Shown here: positions 1-8,757 of the stretch, one piece after another
Position numbering within the stretch: position 1 is the first letter of the stretch
Layout: every line of letters starts with the position of its first letter
Assembly (NCBI RefSeq): GCF_014385085.1
Contig: NZ_JACRTD010000004.1
Coordinates: 62,001 to 126,000, forward strand
Direction of reading: 5' to 3'
DNA from: Youxingia wuxianensis
GTDB taxonomy: Bacteria > Bacillota > Clostridia > Oscillospirales > Ruminococcaceae
Length of the DNA stretch: 64,000 nucleotides
Notes under the pieces: generated by a model
Seen by the model: the letters and a program-made list of their open reading frames with translations, nothing else
What the model was told of the DNA's origin: nothing
Databases searched by the model: none
Program-made: the position numbers and the translations under genes

Positions 1-2
1 CG

Positions 3-473
3 TTATACACGACGCAAAATTGTACTCTGCCTCTCGATATATTCTGTTGTCTGCGCTATCCGTTCCGCTGTTTTCAAGTGCTGTTTGGAATATTTGCAGT
101 CTGGATGGCTTTTCCTCATGCTCTCTATAATGCGCTCGGCGCAACTGCTTGCCCCGTAGCCCTCCACCATGATATGAAGGTGCGGCGGTTCGTCTGTGCA
201 GGGCGTTACCCGCTCGCCGTTGTGTATGCGCTTTTCAGAACAGATAAAGCGTTTCCTGCCGCCCTCGCTCTTTGGCTTGTCATAACCCATTTTGCCGTAC
301 CACTGTGAACTCGTGACAGATAGGCCGAGCAGAAAGGTTATGTCCTCGTCCTGTTTCTTCTTTAGCCTAATACAAACAGCCCGAAGTCGGTTTAATTCTT
401 TCTCTGCCTGTTCTACGCTGTCAAACTTGCGAGGGTCGTTCAGAAAATAGGCTGTATCGACTTTCCTGTTCAT
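3..473 (-). CDS. Accessory-element protein of unknown function
   Basis: A complete 156-residue reading frame with a good GGAGG site just before its ATG; the stop lies at bases 3-5 of the window. The protein is basic and hydrophilic, with a Lys-rich stretch near residue 40 and a histidine pair in PHLHIMVEG near residue 97. It resembles in style the small uncharacterised proteins carried by Firmicutes conjugative and integrative elements, which fits the broken recombinase nearby. The HLH pair recalls the HUH motif of replication and relaxase proteins, but no nearby tyrosine motif was recognised, so this is only a weak hint. Function is not known. Confidence 0.6.
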   Translation of the reverse strand: MNRKVDTAYFLNDPRKFDSVEQAEKELNRLRAVCIRLKKKQDEDITFLLGLSVTSSQWYGKMGYDKPKSEGGRKRFICSEKRIHNGERVTPCTDEPPHLHIMVEGYGASSCAERIIESMRKSHPDCKYSKQHLKTAERIAQTTEYIERQSTILRRV

Positions 474-631
474 TTCACCCCCTCCTGTTTGCTTGGCGTA
501 ATACTATTTTACAATCTGAAAAGGGAGAAATAAAGCGGATTTTGCCATATTCCAGCAAGTTCTACGATTACAACAACCGTCCCTCTCATTTTCCTAAGAA
601 AAAAATAGAGCCGAAAACAGCACCTTGCACA

Positions 632-669
632 AAAGCAAAAAGCAAGCCGCAAATATCTCTGCGACTTGC
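632..669 (-). terminator. Terminator-like hairpin read leftward
   Basis: A 10-base imperfect inverted repeat (642-651 with 660-669) is followed on the minus strand by a T-rich run. No intact minus-strand gene lies upstream of it in the window, so it is probably left over from a deleted element gene. The rest of 480-704 shows nothing recognisable. Confidence 0.4.
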
Positions 670-704
670 CTTTAGACCCATTGAGAATACTGCTTTTTTA
701 GCCG

Positions 705-1022
705 TTGATAAACACCGTTGAAATGCAATATAAAACCAATGATATGTTGCCGCTGGAACTGTCCTTTGAAGATTTTAACGGCACAGAGAAAATTGCTTAT
801 TTGCCGGACGGACAAAATTTAAGTACTGACGGAATAAATGGCGGTCATGAACCTGCCGTTGGCGATTTGTGTCTCTATGCACCTTGGGGGAATCTCTGTA
901 TTTTTTATAAGAATTTTCGTTATTCTGATGATCTCTATTCCATCGGTCATATAGACAGTGGCATGGATGTTCTTTCAGGCATGGACGGCAATTTTACTGT
1001 TATGCTGGAAAAAGGGAACTAA
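705..1022 (+). pseudogene. Truncated cyclophilin-like domain protein
   Basis: The frame opens right after an in-frame TAG at 699-701; its only available starts are a TTG at 705 and an ATG at 723, neither with a convincing ribosome site. The 105 residues look like the cyclophilin-like fold found at the C-terminus of small secreted or lipoprotein proteins in Clostridia (YLPDG, AVGDLCLYAPWGN and GHIDSGMDVL segments). Members normally carry an N-terminal signal region that is missing here, so this is read as a 5'-truncated remnant. It might still be expressed as a bare domain. Confidence 0.5.
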
Positions 1023-1043
1023 CTGATGTTGAGGAGAAATCAT

Positions 1044-1205
1044 ATGGAATATCGCAATCTACTGAAAGGTAAAAAAATCCGTATGCTGGCTGTTTTACTG
1101 TGCATGGGTTTGGGATTAACCGCTTGCTCTACATCGAAATCCGAAGCAGAGCAGACGGAACATACCAAATCTTTTTTTGCAACGGTACGATGTGATATCT
1201 GGTAG
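1044..1205 (+). pseudogene. Lipoprotein N-terminal fragment
   Basis: An ATG preceded by GAGGAG opens a 53-residue frame with a basic start, a hydrophobic segment and a lipobox ending LTAC (Cys28), then a short Ser/Glu-rich linker, then a stop. This is the export signal of a lipoprotein whose body is gone. The downstream sequence switches at about 1178 to the recombinase remnant in another frame, so the break looks like a deletion or element junction. Confidence 0.55.
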
Positions 1206-1449
1206 ATATGGGCAGAAACCGTCAGAACTTGGACAGGGGTTAAAATCCATTACCGAGCGCATCAGTGAAATGGGTATGGGGGAAATGTGCATACGTGAGT
1301 TTATTGATAAGGCGAAATCTTATATGGAGATGCCAAATCCGACACCCAAACTGCTACGGGTATTTATCCGCAGGGTTGAGGTATACGAAAAGTTCGAAAA
1401 TTATTCACGCGCTTGCGGAAACCCAATCGTTATCCGCCTTGTGTTCTAA
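1177..1449 (+). pseudogene. C-terminal remnant of a large serine recombinase
   Basis: About 90 residues match the end region of large serine site-specific recombinases as carried by Clostridia integrative elements: a helical segment followed by LLRVFIRRVEVYEKF, a YSRACGN stretch and a final IVIRLVF strand. The catalytic serine domain is absent and the frame opens inside the preceding lipoprotein fragment. It is non-functional and marks an old mobile-element boundary. Assignment rests on the C-terminal pattern only. Confidence 0.5.
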
Positions 1450-1521
1450 CTGCCCGAACAAAACGGTATGCCTGCCTTAGAAAAGGTTATGTTGCCAATG
1501 CAAATGCCTGTCTAAAAAGCA

Positions 1522-1552
1522 GTAACCGGAAGGCGCAAAGCCTTCCGGTTAC
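1522..1552. repeat. Perfect 13-bp inverted repeat
   Basis: Thirteen bases at 1522-1534 are perfectly repeated in inverse at 1540-1552 around a 5-base loop. There is no T-run on either side, so it could be a weak terminator or an element-end repeat between the remnant block and xth. Confidence 0.5.
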
Positions 1553-1609
1553 ATACTACATTCAATTACTCCCTAACAACACGAACCATTTTTCGTCAGG
1601 GTGTTTTAT

Positions 1610-2365
1610 TTAAAGTTCCATATCCAGTTCTACCGGGCAGTGATCGCTGCCAAACACATCATCCCGAAGGAGGATATCCTTTACTGCGTCTTTTATCCGC
1701 CGGGAAACGATAAAATAATCGATACGCCATCCCGCATTGTTGGCCCGGGCGTTAAAACGGTAAGACCACCAGGTGTACCTGCCGGTAGTTTCAGGGTATT
1801 TGTCCCGAAATACATCGATAAATCCGCTTTCCAGCAGCTGGGTCATTTTCGCCCTCTCCTGATCGGAAAATCCCGCGTTTCCCCGATTGGTTTTCGGATT
1901 TTTCAGGTCGATCTCCTCATGGGCAACGTTTAAATCCCCGCAATAGATCACCGGCTTTTTTTCGTCCAGCCCCAGCAGATATTCCCGCAGAGCGTCCTCC
2001 CATTCCATCCTGTAATCAATCCGGGCAAGTTTTTCCTTAGCATTGGGGGAATAGGCATTGACCAAATAAAACTTTTCGTACTCCAAGGTCAGTACTCTTC
2101 CTTCATCGTCATGGCCTGGTCTGTCAAAATGACGCTTTACCGCAAGAGGAGAAGTCTTGGTAAATACCGCCGTACCGGAATACCCTTTGCGCACCGCGCT
2201 ATTCCAATACTGCTCATATCCAGGCAGCTGAATATCCGCCTGCCCCTCCTGCATTTTCGTTTCCTGCAGACAGATCATATCCGCTCCGCTTTGGGACGCA
2301 TACTCATAAAAGCCTTTGGTGATACACGCCCGCAGACCGTTGACATTCCAGGTAACAATTTTCAT
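1610..2365 (-). CDS. xth: Exodeoxyribonuclease III (AP endonuclease)
   Basis: A full-length 251-residue member of the exonuclease III / ExoA family, which nicks DNA at abasic sites and removes 3' blocking groups in base excision repair. The N-terminal VTWNVNGLRA, the LQETK metal-binding glutamate (Glu35), YCGDLNVAH and the C-terminal SDHCPV catalytic segment are all present and in order. An AGGAAAG site lies before the ATG. The next gene, a PLP enzyme, lies 20 bases upstream on the same strand, so the two may be co-transcribed. Confidence 0.95.
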   Translation of the reverse strand: MKIVTWNVNGLRACITKGFYEYASQSGADMICLQETKMQEGQADIQLPGYEQYWNSAVRKGYSGTAVFTKTSPLAVKRHFDRPGHDDEGRVLTLEYEKFYLVNAYSPNAKEKLARIDYRMEWEDALREYLLGLDEKKPVIYCGDLNVAHEEIDLKNPKTNRGNAGFSDQERAKMTQLLESGFIDVFRDKYPETTGRYTWWSYRFNARANNAGWRIDYFIVSRRIKDAVKDILLRDDVFGSDHCPVELDMEL

Positions 2366-2385
2366 TAAACTTTCCTCCCAATGGA

Positions 2386-3396
2386 CTACCGATAGGCTTT
2401 CGCACTTACCAGCTGAATATCTTTGGATAGATATTCCTCTTTCATTTTCTGCGGATCGCTGTAATCGGTGGACAAATACTTTTTATTATCATCCGCGAAG
2501 GTGGTAGTCATTATACTCTCCCCGCCCAGAAGATTCTGCGCTAGTACGCAGCCCACAAAATTAGCGCCTGAGGAAACCCCTACCCCCAGCCCCAGTTGCT
2601 GGGAAAGCATCCGAGCCATAATGAGGGCGTCTCCATCGTCTACAGAGATTACCTGATCCAGTTCCTTTAACTTCAAAAGCTCCGGAATAAACTCATCGGA
2701 GATCCCCTGTATCCGGTGGCTTCCAATTTTATATCCGGTGGACAGGGTAGGCGAGCTGAGCGGTTCCAGAGGAAACCCTTTGGCGTTGGGGTTTTCATCC
2801 CGCAGCCGGCGGGTAATTCCCATAACCGTACCGCCGGTGCCTACTCCAGCTACCACCCCGTCCGGCACAAGCCCCAGCCGCGCCAGCTGGGAAACAATCT
2901 CTTCCCCGGTAGTAAGATAATGGGTCTGGGTGTTATCCTCATTGGAGAACTGGCGGGGTAAAAATACTCCGCCCTTTTTCGCCAGCTCCTCCGTCATCTC
3001 AATGGAACCTAAAAAGCCCCCTTCTTCCCGGGATACCAGGCGTACTTCTGCCCCATAGCTCAGCATCAGGTTTTTTCGCTCGGCGCTCATCCAATCGGGC
3101 ATATAAATCACCACGGGATGCCCTAAAAATCGCCCCATAGCGGAAAAAGATATCCCCGTATTTCCGCTGGTGGCTTCCACAATGGTATCTCCCGGATGAA
3201 TTTCTCCCTGTTCGTAAGCTTTTTTTAGCACATGAAACGCAACCCGGTCTTTGATGCTTCCGGTAAGATTGTAGTATTCCGCCTTGGCAAAAATCCGTCG
3301 AAGTTCTCCTCGATACCGGTAGCAGATTTCCACCATTGGGGTATGGGAGATCATCGGCGCAATACTGTCAAATTTCTTTTGTATCGACTGGTCCAT
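2386..3396 (-). CDS. PLP-dependent cysteine-synthase-family protein
   Basis: A 336-residue fold-type II PLP enzyme of the cysteine synthase / cystathionine beta-synthase family. The Schiff-base lysine is in NLTGSIKDR (Lys49), the substrate loop is EATSGNTGIS and the phosphate loop is GVGTGGTVMG. It probably makes cysteine from O-acetylserine and sulfide or a related beta-replacement product; the divergent C-terminal third, after about residue 290, makes the exact substrate uncertain. It sits between xth and an alcohol dehydrogenase on the same strand, with no sulfur genes nearby. Confidence 0.85.
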   Translation of the reverse strand: MDQSIQKKFDSIAPMISHTPMVEICYRYRGELRRIFAKAEYYNLTGSIKDRVAFHVLKKAYEQGEIHPGDTIVEATSGNTGISFSAMGRFLGHPVVIYMPDWMSAERKNLMLSYGAEVRLVSREEGGFLGSIEMTEELAKKGGVFLPRQFSNEDNTQTHYLTTGEEIVSQLARLGLVPDGVVAGVGTGGTVMGITRRLRDENPNAKGFPLEPLSSPTLSTGYKIGSHRIQGISDEFIPELLKLKELDQVISVDDGDALIMARMLSQQLGLGVGVSSGANFVGCVLAQNLLGGESIMTTTFADDNKKYLSTDYSDPQKMKEEYLSKDIQLVSAKAYR

Positions 3397-3417
3397 GAAA
3401 AGTCTTCCTCTCGCAAA

Positions 3418-4614
3418 TCATTCTTCGTTGGCCGCACAGTAAATATGGTATACATCCTCCATGTCCAGCACCTGAAACGCACCGATTCTGCGGGTGTTTT
3501 CATAGGTACAGCGGAAACTTAATTCTCTTAAATCTTCCTCGGTCAGTTCTCCCAGGTTAAGCTCCGGCAGGCATACCGGCATATCCAAAGATTTAAAATA
3601 TTCTACTGTCTTTTCAATCCCCATGCGGGCTGCTTTCACATCGTCCGTCTCGCACACGCCCCATACCTTCCTGGCATACCGGGCGAAACGGGAGGGCTTT
3701 GTCATATATACATAGTTGGCCCAGGCCTTCCATACCGCTGACAGGGACGCTCCATGGGCTACGTCGTATTTGGCGCTGAGTTCATGCCCCAACTGATGGC
3801 ACGAAAAATCCGTCGCCGCAACTCCCAGGCCGGTAAGGCCGTTATGGGACAGGCTGCCCGCCCACATCAATTCCGACATCGCCTCATAATTATGGCTGTC
3901 CTGGATCGCTGTGCTGCCATTTTCGATAGTTACCCGGAGCACTGCCTCCGCCAGCTGGTCGGTAAGCTCATTTCCCTCTTCCTGGGTAAAATAGCGCTCT
4001 GTGGTATGCATCATGATATCCACAATTCCGCAGCCAATCTGGTATTTAGGCAGGGTATAGGTGTTTTCCGGATTCATTAAAGCGAACACAGGACGGTTGA
4101 TATCCAAGTTGCAGGAGCGTTTCAGGTTTCCATCCTGGTTGGTCAGTACGCTGGAGTTGCTGGTTTCGCTGCCCGCTGCGGGAATGGTCAGCACCGCCCC
4201 CACCGGAGTAGAGACCGTCGGTACTTTTTTACGCAGATAGTAGTCCCAAATATCATCCTGCGGGTTGGCAAGTCCCAGGGCAACCGCTTTGGCAGTATCC
4301 AAAACACTTCCTCCGCCTACCCCTAAAAGGAAATCCACCTTCTCTTTCCGGGCCTCCTCCAGCGCTTCCTTTGCAAATGCAAGGTAGGGGTTGGCGTGTA
4401 CGCCTCCTTTTACTATATAGCGTATGCCCGCCGCCTTTAAAGAGTCCTCCACCCGGCCAAGCACGCCGTTTCTCACAGCACTGCCTCCGCCGTAAAGAAC
4501 CATAACGGATTTTTTATTCATCTGGCGGATCAGTTCTCCCGCCCTGGTTTCGGCGCCTTTTCCAAAGTATATTTTTGTTGGTGTATAAAACTCAAATTTT
4601 TGCACGCAGTTCAT
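3418..4614 (-). CDS. Iron-containing alcohol dehydrogenase
   Basis: A 398-residue family III alcohol dehydrogenase, closest in pattern to NAD(P)H-dependent butanol/long-chain alcohol dehydrogenases (BdhA/YqhD type). The nucleotide-binding GGGSVLDTAKA segment and the metal ligands in DIMMHTTE, HQLGHELSA and YDVAHGASLS are visible. It would reduce aldehydes to alcohols at the expense of NAD(P)H. It lies 17 kb from the ethanolamine operon, which lacks its own alcohol dehydrogenase; a link is possible but unsupported by position. Confidence 0.9.
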   Translation of the reverse strand: MNCVQKFEFYTPTKIYFGKGAETRAGELIRQMNKKSVMVLYGGGSAVRNGVLGRVEDSLKAAGIRYIVKGGVHANPYLAFAKEALEEARKEKVDFLLGVGGGSVLDTAKAVALGLANPQDDIWDYYLRKKVPTVSTPVGAVLTIPAAGSETSNSSVLTNQDGNLKRSCNLDINRPVFALMNPENTYTLPKYQIGCGIVDIMMHTTERYFTQEEGNELTDQLAEAVLRVTIENGSTAIQDSHNYEAMSELMWAGSLSHNGLTGLGVAATDFSCHQLGHELSAKYDVAHGASLSAVWKAWANYVYMTKPSRFARYARKVWGVCETDDVKAARMGIEKTVEYFKSLDMPVCLPELNLGELTEEDLRELSFRCTYENTRRIGAFQVLDMEDVYHIYCAANEE

Positions 4615-4707
4615 CCTCCCCAGAATGTCATTTCAGTATAATAAACATTAGTTTTCATTATACCATATCCCCCCTCCCTATTCCAGTCCTTCTCCCTCAA
4701 AACGGCG

Positions 4708-4757
4708 AAAACCCGGAGAAAGTTTTCAAAGAAAAACTTTCTCCGGGTTTTTCAGGG
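4708..4757. terminator. Bidirectional terminator
   Basis: An 18-base inverted repeat (4708-4725 with 4733-4750) flanked by A and T runs, lying just past the end of the FrlC-like gene. It ends the fructosamine-type operon. Confidence 0.85.
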
Positions 4758-4779
4758 GGAGTTGGGTGGAGTGTACCCT

Positions 4780-5625
4780 TTATTTTGCTGTGTAAGGCAA
4801 GTATTTTTTAAGGGTATTAAGTCCCCGAAGCAGATCTTCTTCCGGATGGGGATAGTATGCCTCGTCTCCCAGCTCTAAGGTCATATAGCCTTTGTATCCA
4901 TGTTTGGACAGAGCTTTGAGATGTTCTTCCAAGGGCTGTTCCCCGTCGCCCCAGGTCATATGTCCCGTAGGAGTACCGTCGTTGAGATGGATATGGGTAA
5001 TCTTATCCCCCAATACCTGGAAAAACTCCTCCAGAGATTTTCCTTCATTACATACAGGTACCGTATCAATACAGCATTTTGCCATGGGAGAATCCAGCTC
5101 CGCCAGCATTTTCTGGGTAGTAGCCAGATTATTCACCAAGTTGGATTCCTCCGGCAGAAGGATTTCAAAAGCGATTTCAACTCCTTCTTTTTCCGCCGTT
5201 TTTAAAATTTCCCGAATACTGTCCGCAGAGCGCTTCCACGCCTCGTCTACCGTTTCGTCAAAATTGCCCCAGCCGGAGGTAAGAAGCATCCGCTCCACTT
5301 CCAGTTCCGCGGTCTGCTGGACATATTTTTTAAAGTATTCTACGCTGCGTGCGCGGAGAATATCGTCCGCCGCCGCAATATTCACCGGGTACAAGCATTG
5401 TTCCGGGGTGACGCATACAATTTTCATCCCTCGCTGCGCTACCATTTTTTTCATTTTAGGAACCGGATTTTCCCAGCTGTCACTGTTGCAAAAATGGGGA
5501 GAACCCGCCCACAGCTCAAAGTTTTTTACTCCTAGTTTATCGATAGAATTAATAAAGGTTTCAAAAGAAGTGCGCTGATAATGCATATTCATCGCCGCGA
5601 CCTGATCAAAGGTAATCGTTTTCAT
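4780..5625 (-). CDS. FrlC-like sugar epimerase/isomerase (TIM barrel)
   Basis: A 281-residue xylose-isomerase-like TIM-barrel protein. The start is taken at the ATG at 5625, nine bases after GGAGG, rather than a TTG two codons earlier. The pattern (FELWAGSPHF near the start, VTPEQCLYPVN, EILLPEESN, HLNDG, MTLELGDE) follows fructoselysine 3-epimerase FrlC closely. FrlC converts psicoselysine to fructoselysine; here it may epimerise a related ketosamine. It is the last gene of an operon with an NhaC-type carrier and a FrlB-like deglycase. A role on another ketose cannot be excluded. Confidence 0.75.
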   Translation of the reverse strand: MKTITFDQVAAMNMHYQRTSFETFINSIDKLGVKNFELWAGSPHFCNSDSWENPVPKMKKMVAQRGMKIVCVTPEQCLYPVNIAAADDILRARSVEYFKKYVQQTAELEVERMLLTSGWGNFDETVDEAWKRSADSIREILKTAEKEGVEIAFEILLPEESNLVNNLATTQKMLAELDSPMAKCCIDTVPVCNEGKSLEEFFQVLGDKITHIHLNDGTPTGHMTWGDGEQPLEEHLKALSKHGYKGYMTLELGDEAYYPHPEEDLLRGLNTLKKYLPYTAK

Positions 5626-5657
5626 CCACAATATCCTCCCTTATAATAAAGTTTCTC

Positions 5658-5686
5658 AGCCCGCCCGCACTGCCGGCGGGCGGGCT
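5658..5686. repeat. GC-rich intra-operon hairpin
   Basis: An 11-base perfect G+C stem lies in the 74-base gap between the transporter and the FrlC-like gene. On the transcribed minus strand it lacks a downstream T-run, so it more likely affects mRNA stability or relative expression than full termination. Confidence 0.55.
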
Positions 5687-5699
5687 TAAATGGTTTTAA

Positions 5700-7250
5700 T
5701 TAAAAGATAAATCCTGCTACTAAGAAGCAGACAGCTGAAAGGACTACCGCAATTACCGTATATTGAATGGCTGTGGTAGATGCCTCGTATACGTCTGTTT
5801 TCGTAGCGGCGGCCGCTACCAGCGCACCGTCAGAGTACAGACATCCCTGACTGCCCCAGATACCCGCGCAGATCAAAGCCGCGATGGTTAAGTAAGGATT
5901 GGCTCCTGTGGCTGCCGCCAACGGAATAACAATCGGCAGCGCCATCATGTACAGCGACCAGTTGAAGCTTACCAGGAACTCGGTAATAGCAAATACCACG
6001 AAAATGATAAACGGCAGAAGTTTCGGAGAAAGAACATGGGCGGTCAGTCCTACGATATAAGGAGCAAAGCCCATAGCGTCCAGCTGATTTACCAGTACCA
6101 AAGAAACTCCGAACAGTACGGTCAGCATAGTCATATCTTTCATTCCGCCTAAAAGGATCTCATTGATGAACTGTTTCGGGGTACAAACTCCCTGAAGCAC
6201 AAACAGAAGGAAGGTGACCACCAAAGAAGCGATGATACCGACCATAATATCCAGGCCAGCCATCAGAGCGCCCACCAACAGAGCGATTACCGGCAGGAAG
6301 AAATTGATCATACGGGGTTTCATATCTGGATTAAGATCTTCCGCTTCGATCTCAGTTTCATCTCCCATTTCCTTGCCGCTGGCCGCCGGAGCAACCGGAC
6401 CGCCGTCTTTGACACGCTGAACCGCTTTTTTCATCTTGCCAAAGTCCGGAATAATACCCAAGGCGCTCAGAAGACCAATCAGCAGAATGATAATCGGAAA
6501 GAACATGAAAGGAACGCATTTCATATATTCGATAACGCCTTCCCCGGAAGCGGCAAATCCACTGGTTTCCAGAAGCACGGCCACGAATACCACCCATGCG
6601 CCCAAAGGCCACAAGGTTGCGGAGGCAACGGCGGAAGAACGAATAACAAAAACCGTTTTTTCTCTGGGGATTCCATAGCTGTCCGCCAGCGGGGTGATTG
6701 CCGCACCAGCGGTAAAGGCGCTCAACTCGTCGTCCACGGAAAGCCCGCAGTCAAGCAGCCAGATGATAAGCAGAGCCAGCTTGGAACTTTTTGCTTTTTT
6801 CTTTGCCCAGTTAGCGAACGCCGTAGCGCCGCCGCCTCTGGACACCGCCGCCAGTACGCTTCCGATGAGGAAATACAGCAGTATCATACGCGCGTTGTCA
6901 TAATTCAGCAGCGCTCCGATCTGCTCCTCCGTAAAGGCTAATATCACCTCGGATCGGAACCTCATAAATACTGTTAGGAATGAGCTCCAGATAAATGCCT
7001 CCAAAAAACTCTTGGTCAGAAGAACAAAGATGAACATCAAAGCCGGTATCATCAGTGTCCATGCACCGTAATCCACCTGGAGTTCTTCCGGAAGCTCTTC
7101 GCCCGCATCGAAATCGACTGCTTCCACCGCTTCGGCATAATCATAATAGGACGCTTGCTCATGGGGAGCAAAAAAACCTACAATGATAAATGCCACCAGC
7201 ATAATGGCGTAGGCCGCAACTCTTTTTCGATCGCTGAAAAAACTAGACAT
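5700..7250 (-). CDS. NhaC-family Na+-coupled transporter
   Basis: A 516-residue polytopic membrane protein of the NhaC / IT superfamily. The ATG at 7250 is preferred because it follows AGGGGGA at proper spacing; the longer frame starts without a site. About a dozen hydrophobic segments are visible, with the family motif region around DCGLSVDDELSAFTAG and PLADSYGI, and a conserved WSLYMMALPIVIPLA near the end. Family members exchange Na+ for H+ or for organic solutes. Its place between the FrlB-like and FrlC-like genes suggests uptake of the operon's substrate, for example a fructosamine, but this is inference. Confidence 0.8.
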   Translation of the reverse strand: MSSFFSDRKRVAAYAIMLVAFIIVGFFAPHEQASYYDYAEAVEAVDFDAGEELPEELQVDYGAWTLMIPALMFIFVLLTKSFLEAFIWSSFLTVFMRFRSEVILAFTEEQIGALLNYDNARMILLYFLIGSVLAAVSRGGGATAFANWAKKKAKSSKLALLIIWLLDCGLSVDDELSAFTAGAAITPLADSYGIPREKTVFVIRSSAVASATLWPLGAWVVFVAVLLETSGFAASGEGVIEYMKCVPFMFFPIIILLIGLLSALGIIPDFGKMKKAVQRVKDGGPVAPAASGKEMGDETEIEAEDLNPDMKPRMINFFLPVIALLVGALMAGLDIMVGIIASLVVTFLLFVLQGVCTPKQFINEILLGGMKDMTMLTVLFGVSLVLVNQLDAMGFAPYIVGLTAHVLSPKLLPFIIFVVFAITEFLVSFNWSLYMMALPIVIPLAAATGANPYLTIAALICAGIWGSQGCLYSDGALVAAAATKTDVYEASTTAIQYTVIAVVLSAVCFLVAGFIF

Positions 7251-7329
7251 ACATATCCCCCTTTTGTTTTTATTAAAGCGGCATACCAAAAGTTCTATAT
7301 GCCGCAACTCCAACACAGCTCAAACAGTA

Positions 7330-8343
7330 TCAGTACTCTACTACCTTATAATATCTGCGGATATCCAGCGAATGGCCTCTTTGGGCCTCCAGATGGATGC
7401 TTACCCGGTCCAAAACCGCTGTCATTATAATAGGGGACAAATACTGACGGAACTCGTCGCTAATCCCCGCAAGCCGGTAATCCGCTGTATCAAATACGGT
7501 TAAATTCTTGGTATATCGTTTTGCAAAGTCGATTACCCGCTGGCACATGGGCCGGGTTTCATCCTCGCCCATGATGACAATTAAGCTCATATTATCGTCC
7601 ACCAGCTCCAGAGAACCGTGGAAAAATTCCGCCGCTTTCACCGACTTTGTTTTGATCCACTGCATCTCTTCCATAACGCACATAGCGTAGGAATATGTCT
7701 CTCCCCACACGCTGCCCGCGCCGGTCAGCATATGATAAGGGGCGTCTTTATAACGAATAGCAAACTGCTGCGCCTTTTCATCGCACTGTTTTTTTACCTC
7801 TACCAAAGCGTCCGGCAGCTTTGCCAGATTTTCACAGAACTCCTCGTATTTTTCAAAATCCCCATGTTTGTGCATCAGGGAAAAATACAGCATATAAAGA
7901 ACGATATAATCCGCATCCGAAGCGGAAAAATCGTCCATTTCATTGACAATGGCATAGCTTGCGTCTTTTACAAACGGAACGTCCTCTTTCCCGGAAATAC
8001 AGATGGTGGTAGCGCCTTTTTCCTTGCAGTATTTGGCCGCCGCCACGGTTTCGCTGGTGGTGCCGGAAGAGGAGGTAAAAATGCAAACCGACTCTTTTCC
8101 CAGCTGATTGTGTCCGGAAACTACCAGTTCCGCCGCGATTTCCAGATAGGCGGGAATGGTAGATTTGGTTTTAAGAAAATGCTCAAAGGGCATAAACATA
8201 GCCGCCGATCCGCCGGAACCGATTAAAAACAGGTTTTTATATCCTTTTTGTGTTACCGCCGCAGTAATCTCGTCAATGCGGCTTTTCAGCTTCATAGCCC
8301 CTTTACCAATACGAAGGTACGTTTCCTCATTAAAATTGATCAT
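7330..8343 (-). CDS. FrlB-like SIS-domain deglycase
   Basis: A 337-residue protein with two SIS (sugar isomerase) domains, no glutaminase domain. The first domain shows LIGSGGSAAMF and FTSSSGTTSETV; the second shows AAEFFHGSLELV and the C-terminus RRYYKVVEY. The last two match the GEFRHGPLE and RRYY..VEY segments of fructoselysine-6-phosphate deglycase FrlB and its relatives (GfrE/GfrF). Those enzymes split a 6-phosphorylated ketosamine or aldosamine into glucose 6-phosphate and an amine. It is the first gene of the operon, 79 bases upstream of the transporter. Confidence 0.8.
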   Translation of the reverse strand: MINFNEETYLRIGKGAMKLKSRIDEITAAVTQKGYKNLFLIGSGGSAAMFMPFEHFLKTKSTIPAYLEIAAELVVSGHNQLGKESVCIFTSSSGTTSETVAAAKYCKEKGATTICISGKEDVPFVKDASYAIVNEMDDFSASDADYIVLYMLYFSLMHKHGDFEKYEEFCENLAKLPDALVEVKKQCDEKAQQFAIRYKDAPYHMLTGAGSVWGETYSYAMCVMEEMQWIKTKSVKAAEFFHGSLELVDDNMSLIVIMGEDETRPMCQRVIDFAKRYTKNLTVFDTADYRLAGISDEFRQYLSPIIMTAVLDRVSIHLEAQRGHSLDIRRYYKVVEY

Positions 8344-8407
8344 CCGTGATCCCCCTACTCAAAATAATGACCTTAAATGGTCGATAATGTATACATTTAT
8401 TATATTT

Positions 8408-8436
8408 AACATACCACTTAAGGTTTTATTTGTCAA
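8408..8436 (-). promoter_or_regulatory. Promoter of the fructosamine-type operon
   Basis: On the minus strand TTGACA (8436-8431) is followed after 17 bases by TATGTT (8413-8408). A TGGTAT element overlaps the -10, a good place for GntR repression. The start codon of the SIS gene lies 65 bases downstream. Confidence 0.6.
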
Positions 8437-8737
8437 TAACTATATATATTTATAATTCTCTAATAATTTGCATAATTTTTTTGTTGAATTGTACAGTTTC
8501 GTTTTAAAGATCAATAAAAATATTTTAATATTTTATTATACCAGTTGCTTTTTTTCTTAAATTGGTATACTATAGTGTCAGTGGTAGTTTAAATATACCA
8601 TTTTTTCCTATTTCCAGTTTTTTCCCAGCTGACTTGCAATATCGGCCGATTTTTTTCGTTTTTGTTTTTTACGCAACGCATACCACCCCCAGTATTTCTG
8701 AAAAAGGTTAGCCTAATTGGTCTTTTCCTCTATACCA
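8409..8737. promoter_or_regulatory. Cluster of TATACCA/TGGTATA half-sites
   Basis: The 414-base AT-rich gap between the divergent SIS and regulator genes holds repeated (T)ATACCA or inverse elements near 8411-8416, 8537-8543, 8563-8569, 8594-8600, 8680-8685 and 8731-8737. GntR/UTRA regulators commonly bind GGTATA-type inverted repeats, so these are proposed operators for the adjacent regulators. Nothing else was recognised in the gap. Confidence 0.5.
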
Positions 8738-8757
8738 ACCATAACAGGAGGTGCCCT

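Noticed and set aside
3418..4614. Iron alcohol dehydrogenase as the missing EutG of the ethanolamine locus
   Set aside because: It is 17 kb away, in another transcription unit, and shows no targeting helix; the link is not supported by the sequence.
8662..8757. N-terminal extension of the first GntR/UTRA regulator
   Set aside because: The extension has no ribosome site and does not resemble the family, while the ATG at 8758 has AGGAGG and the normal family start.
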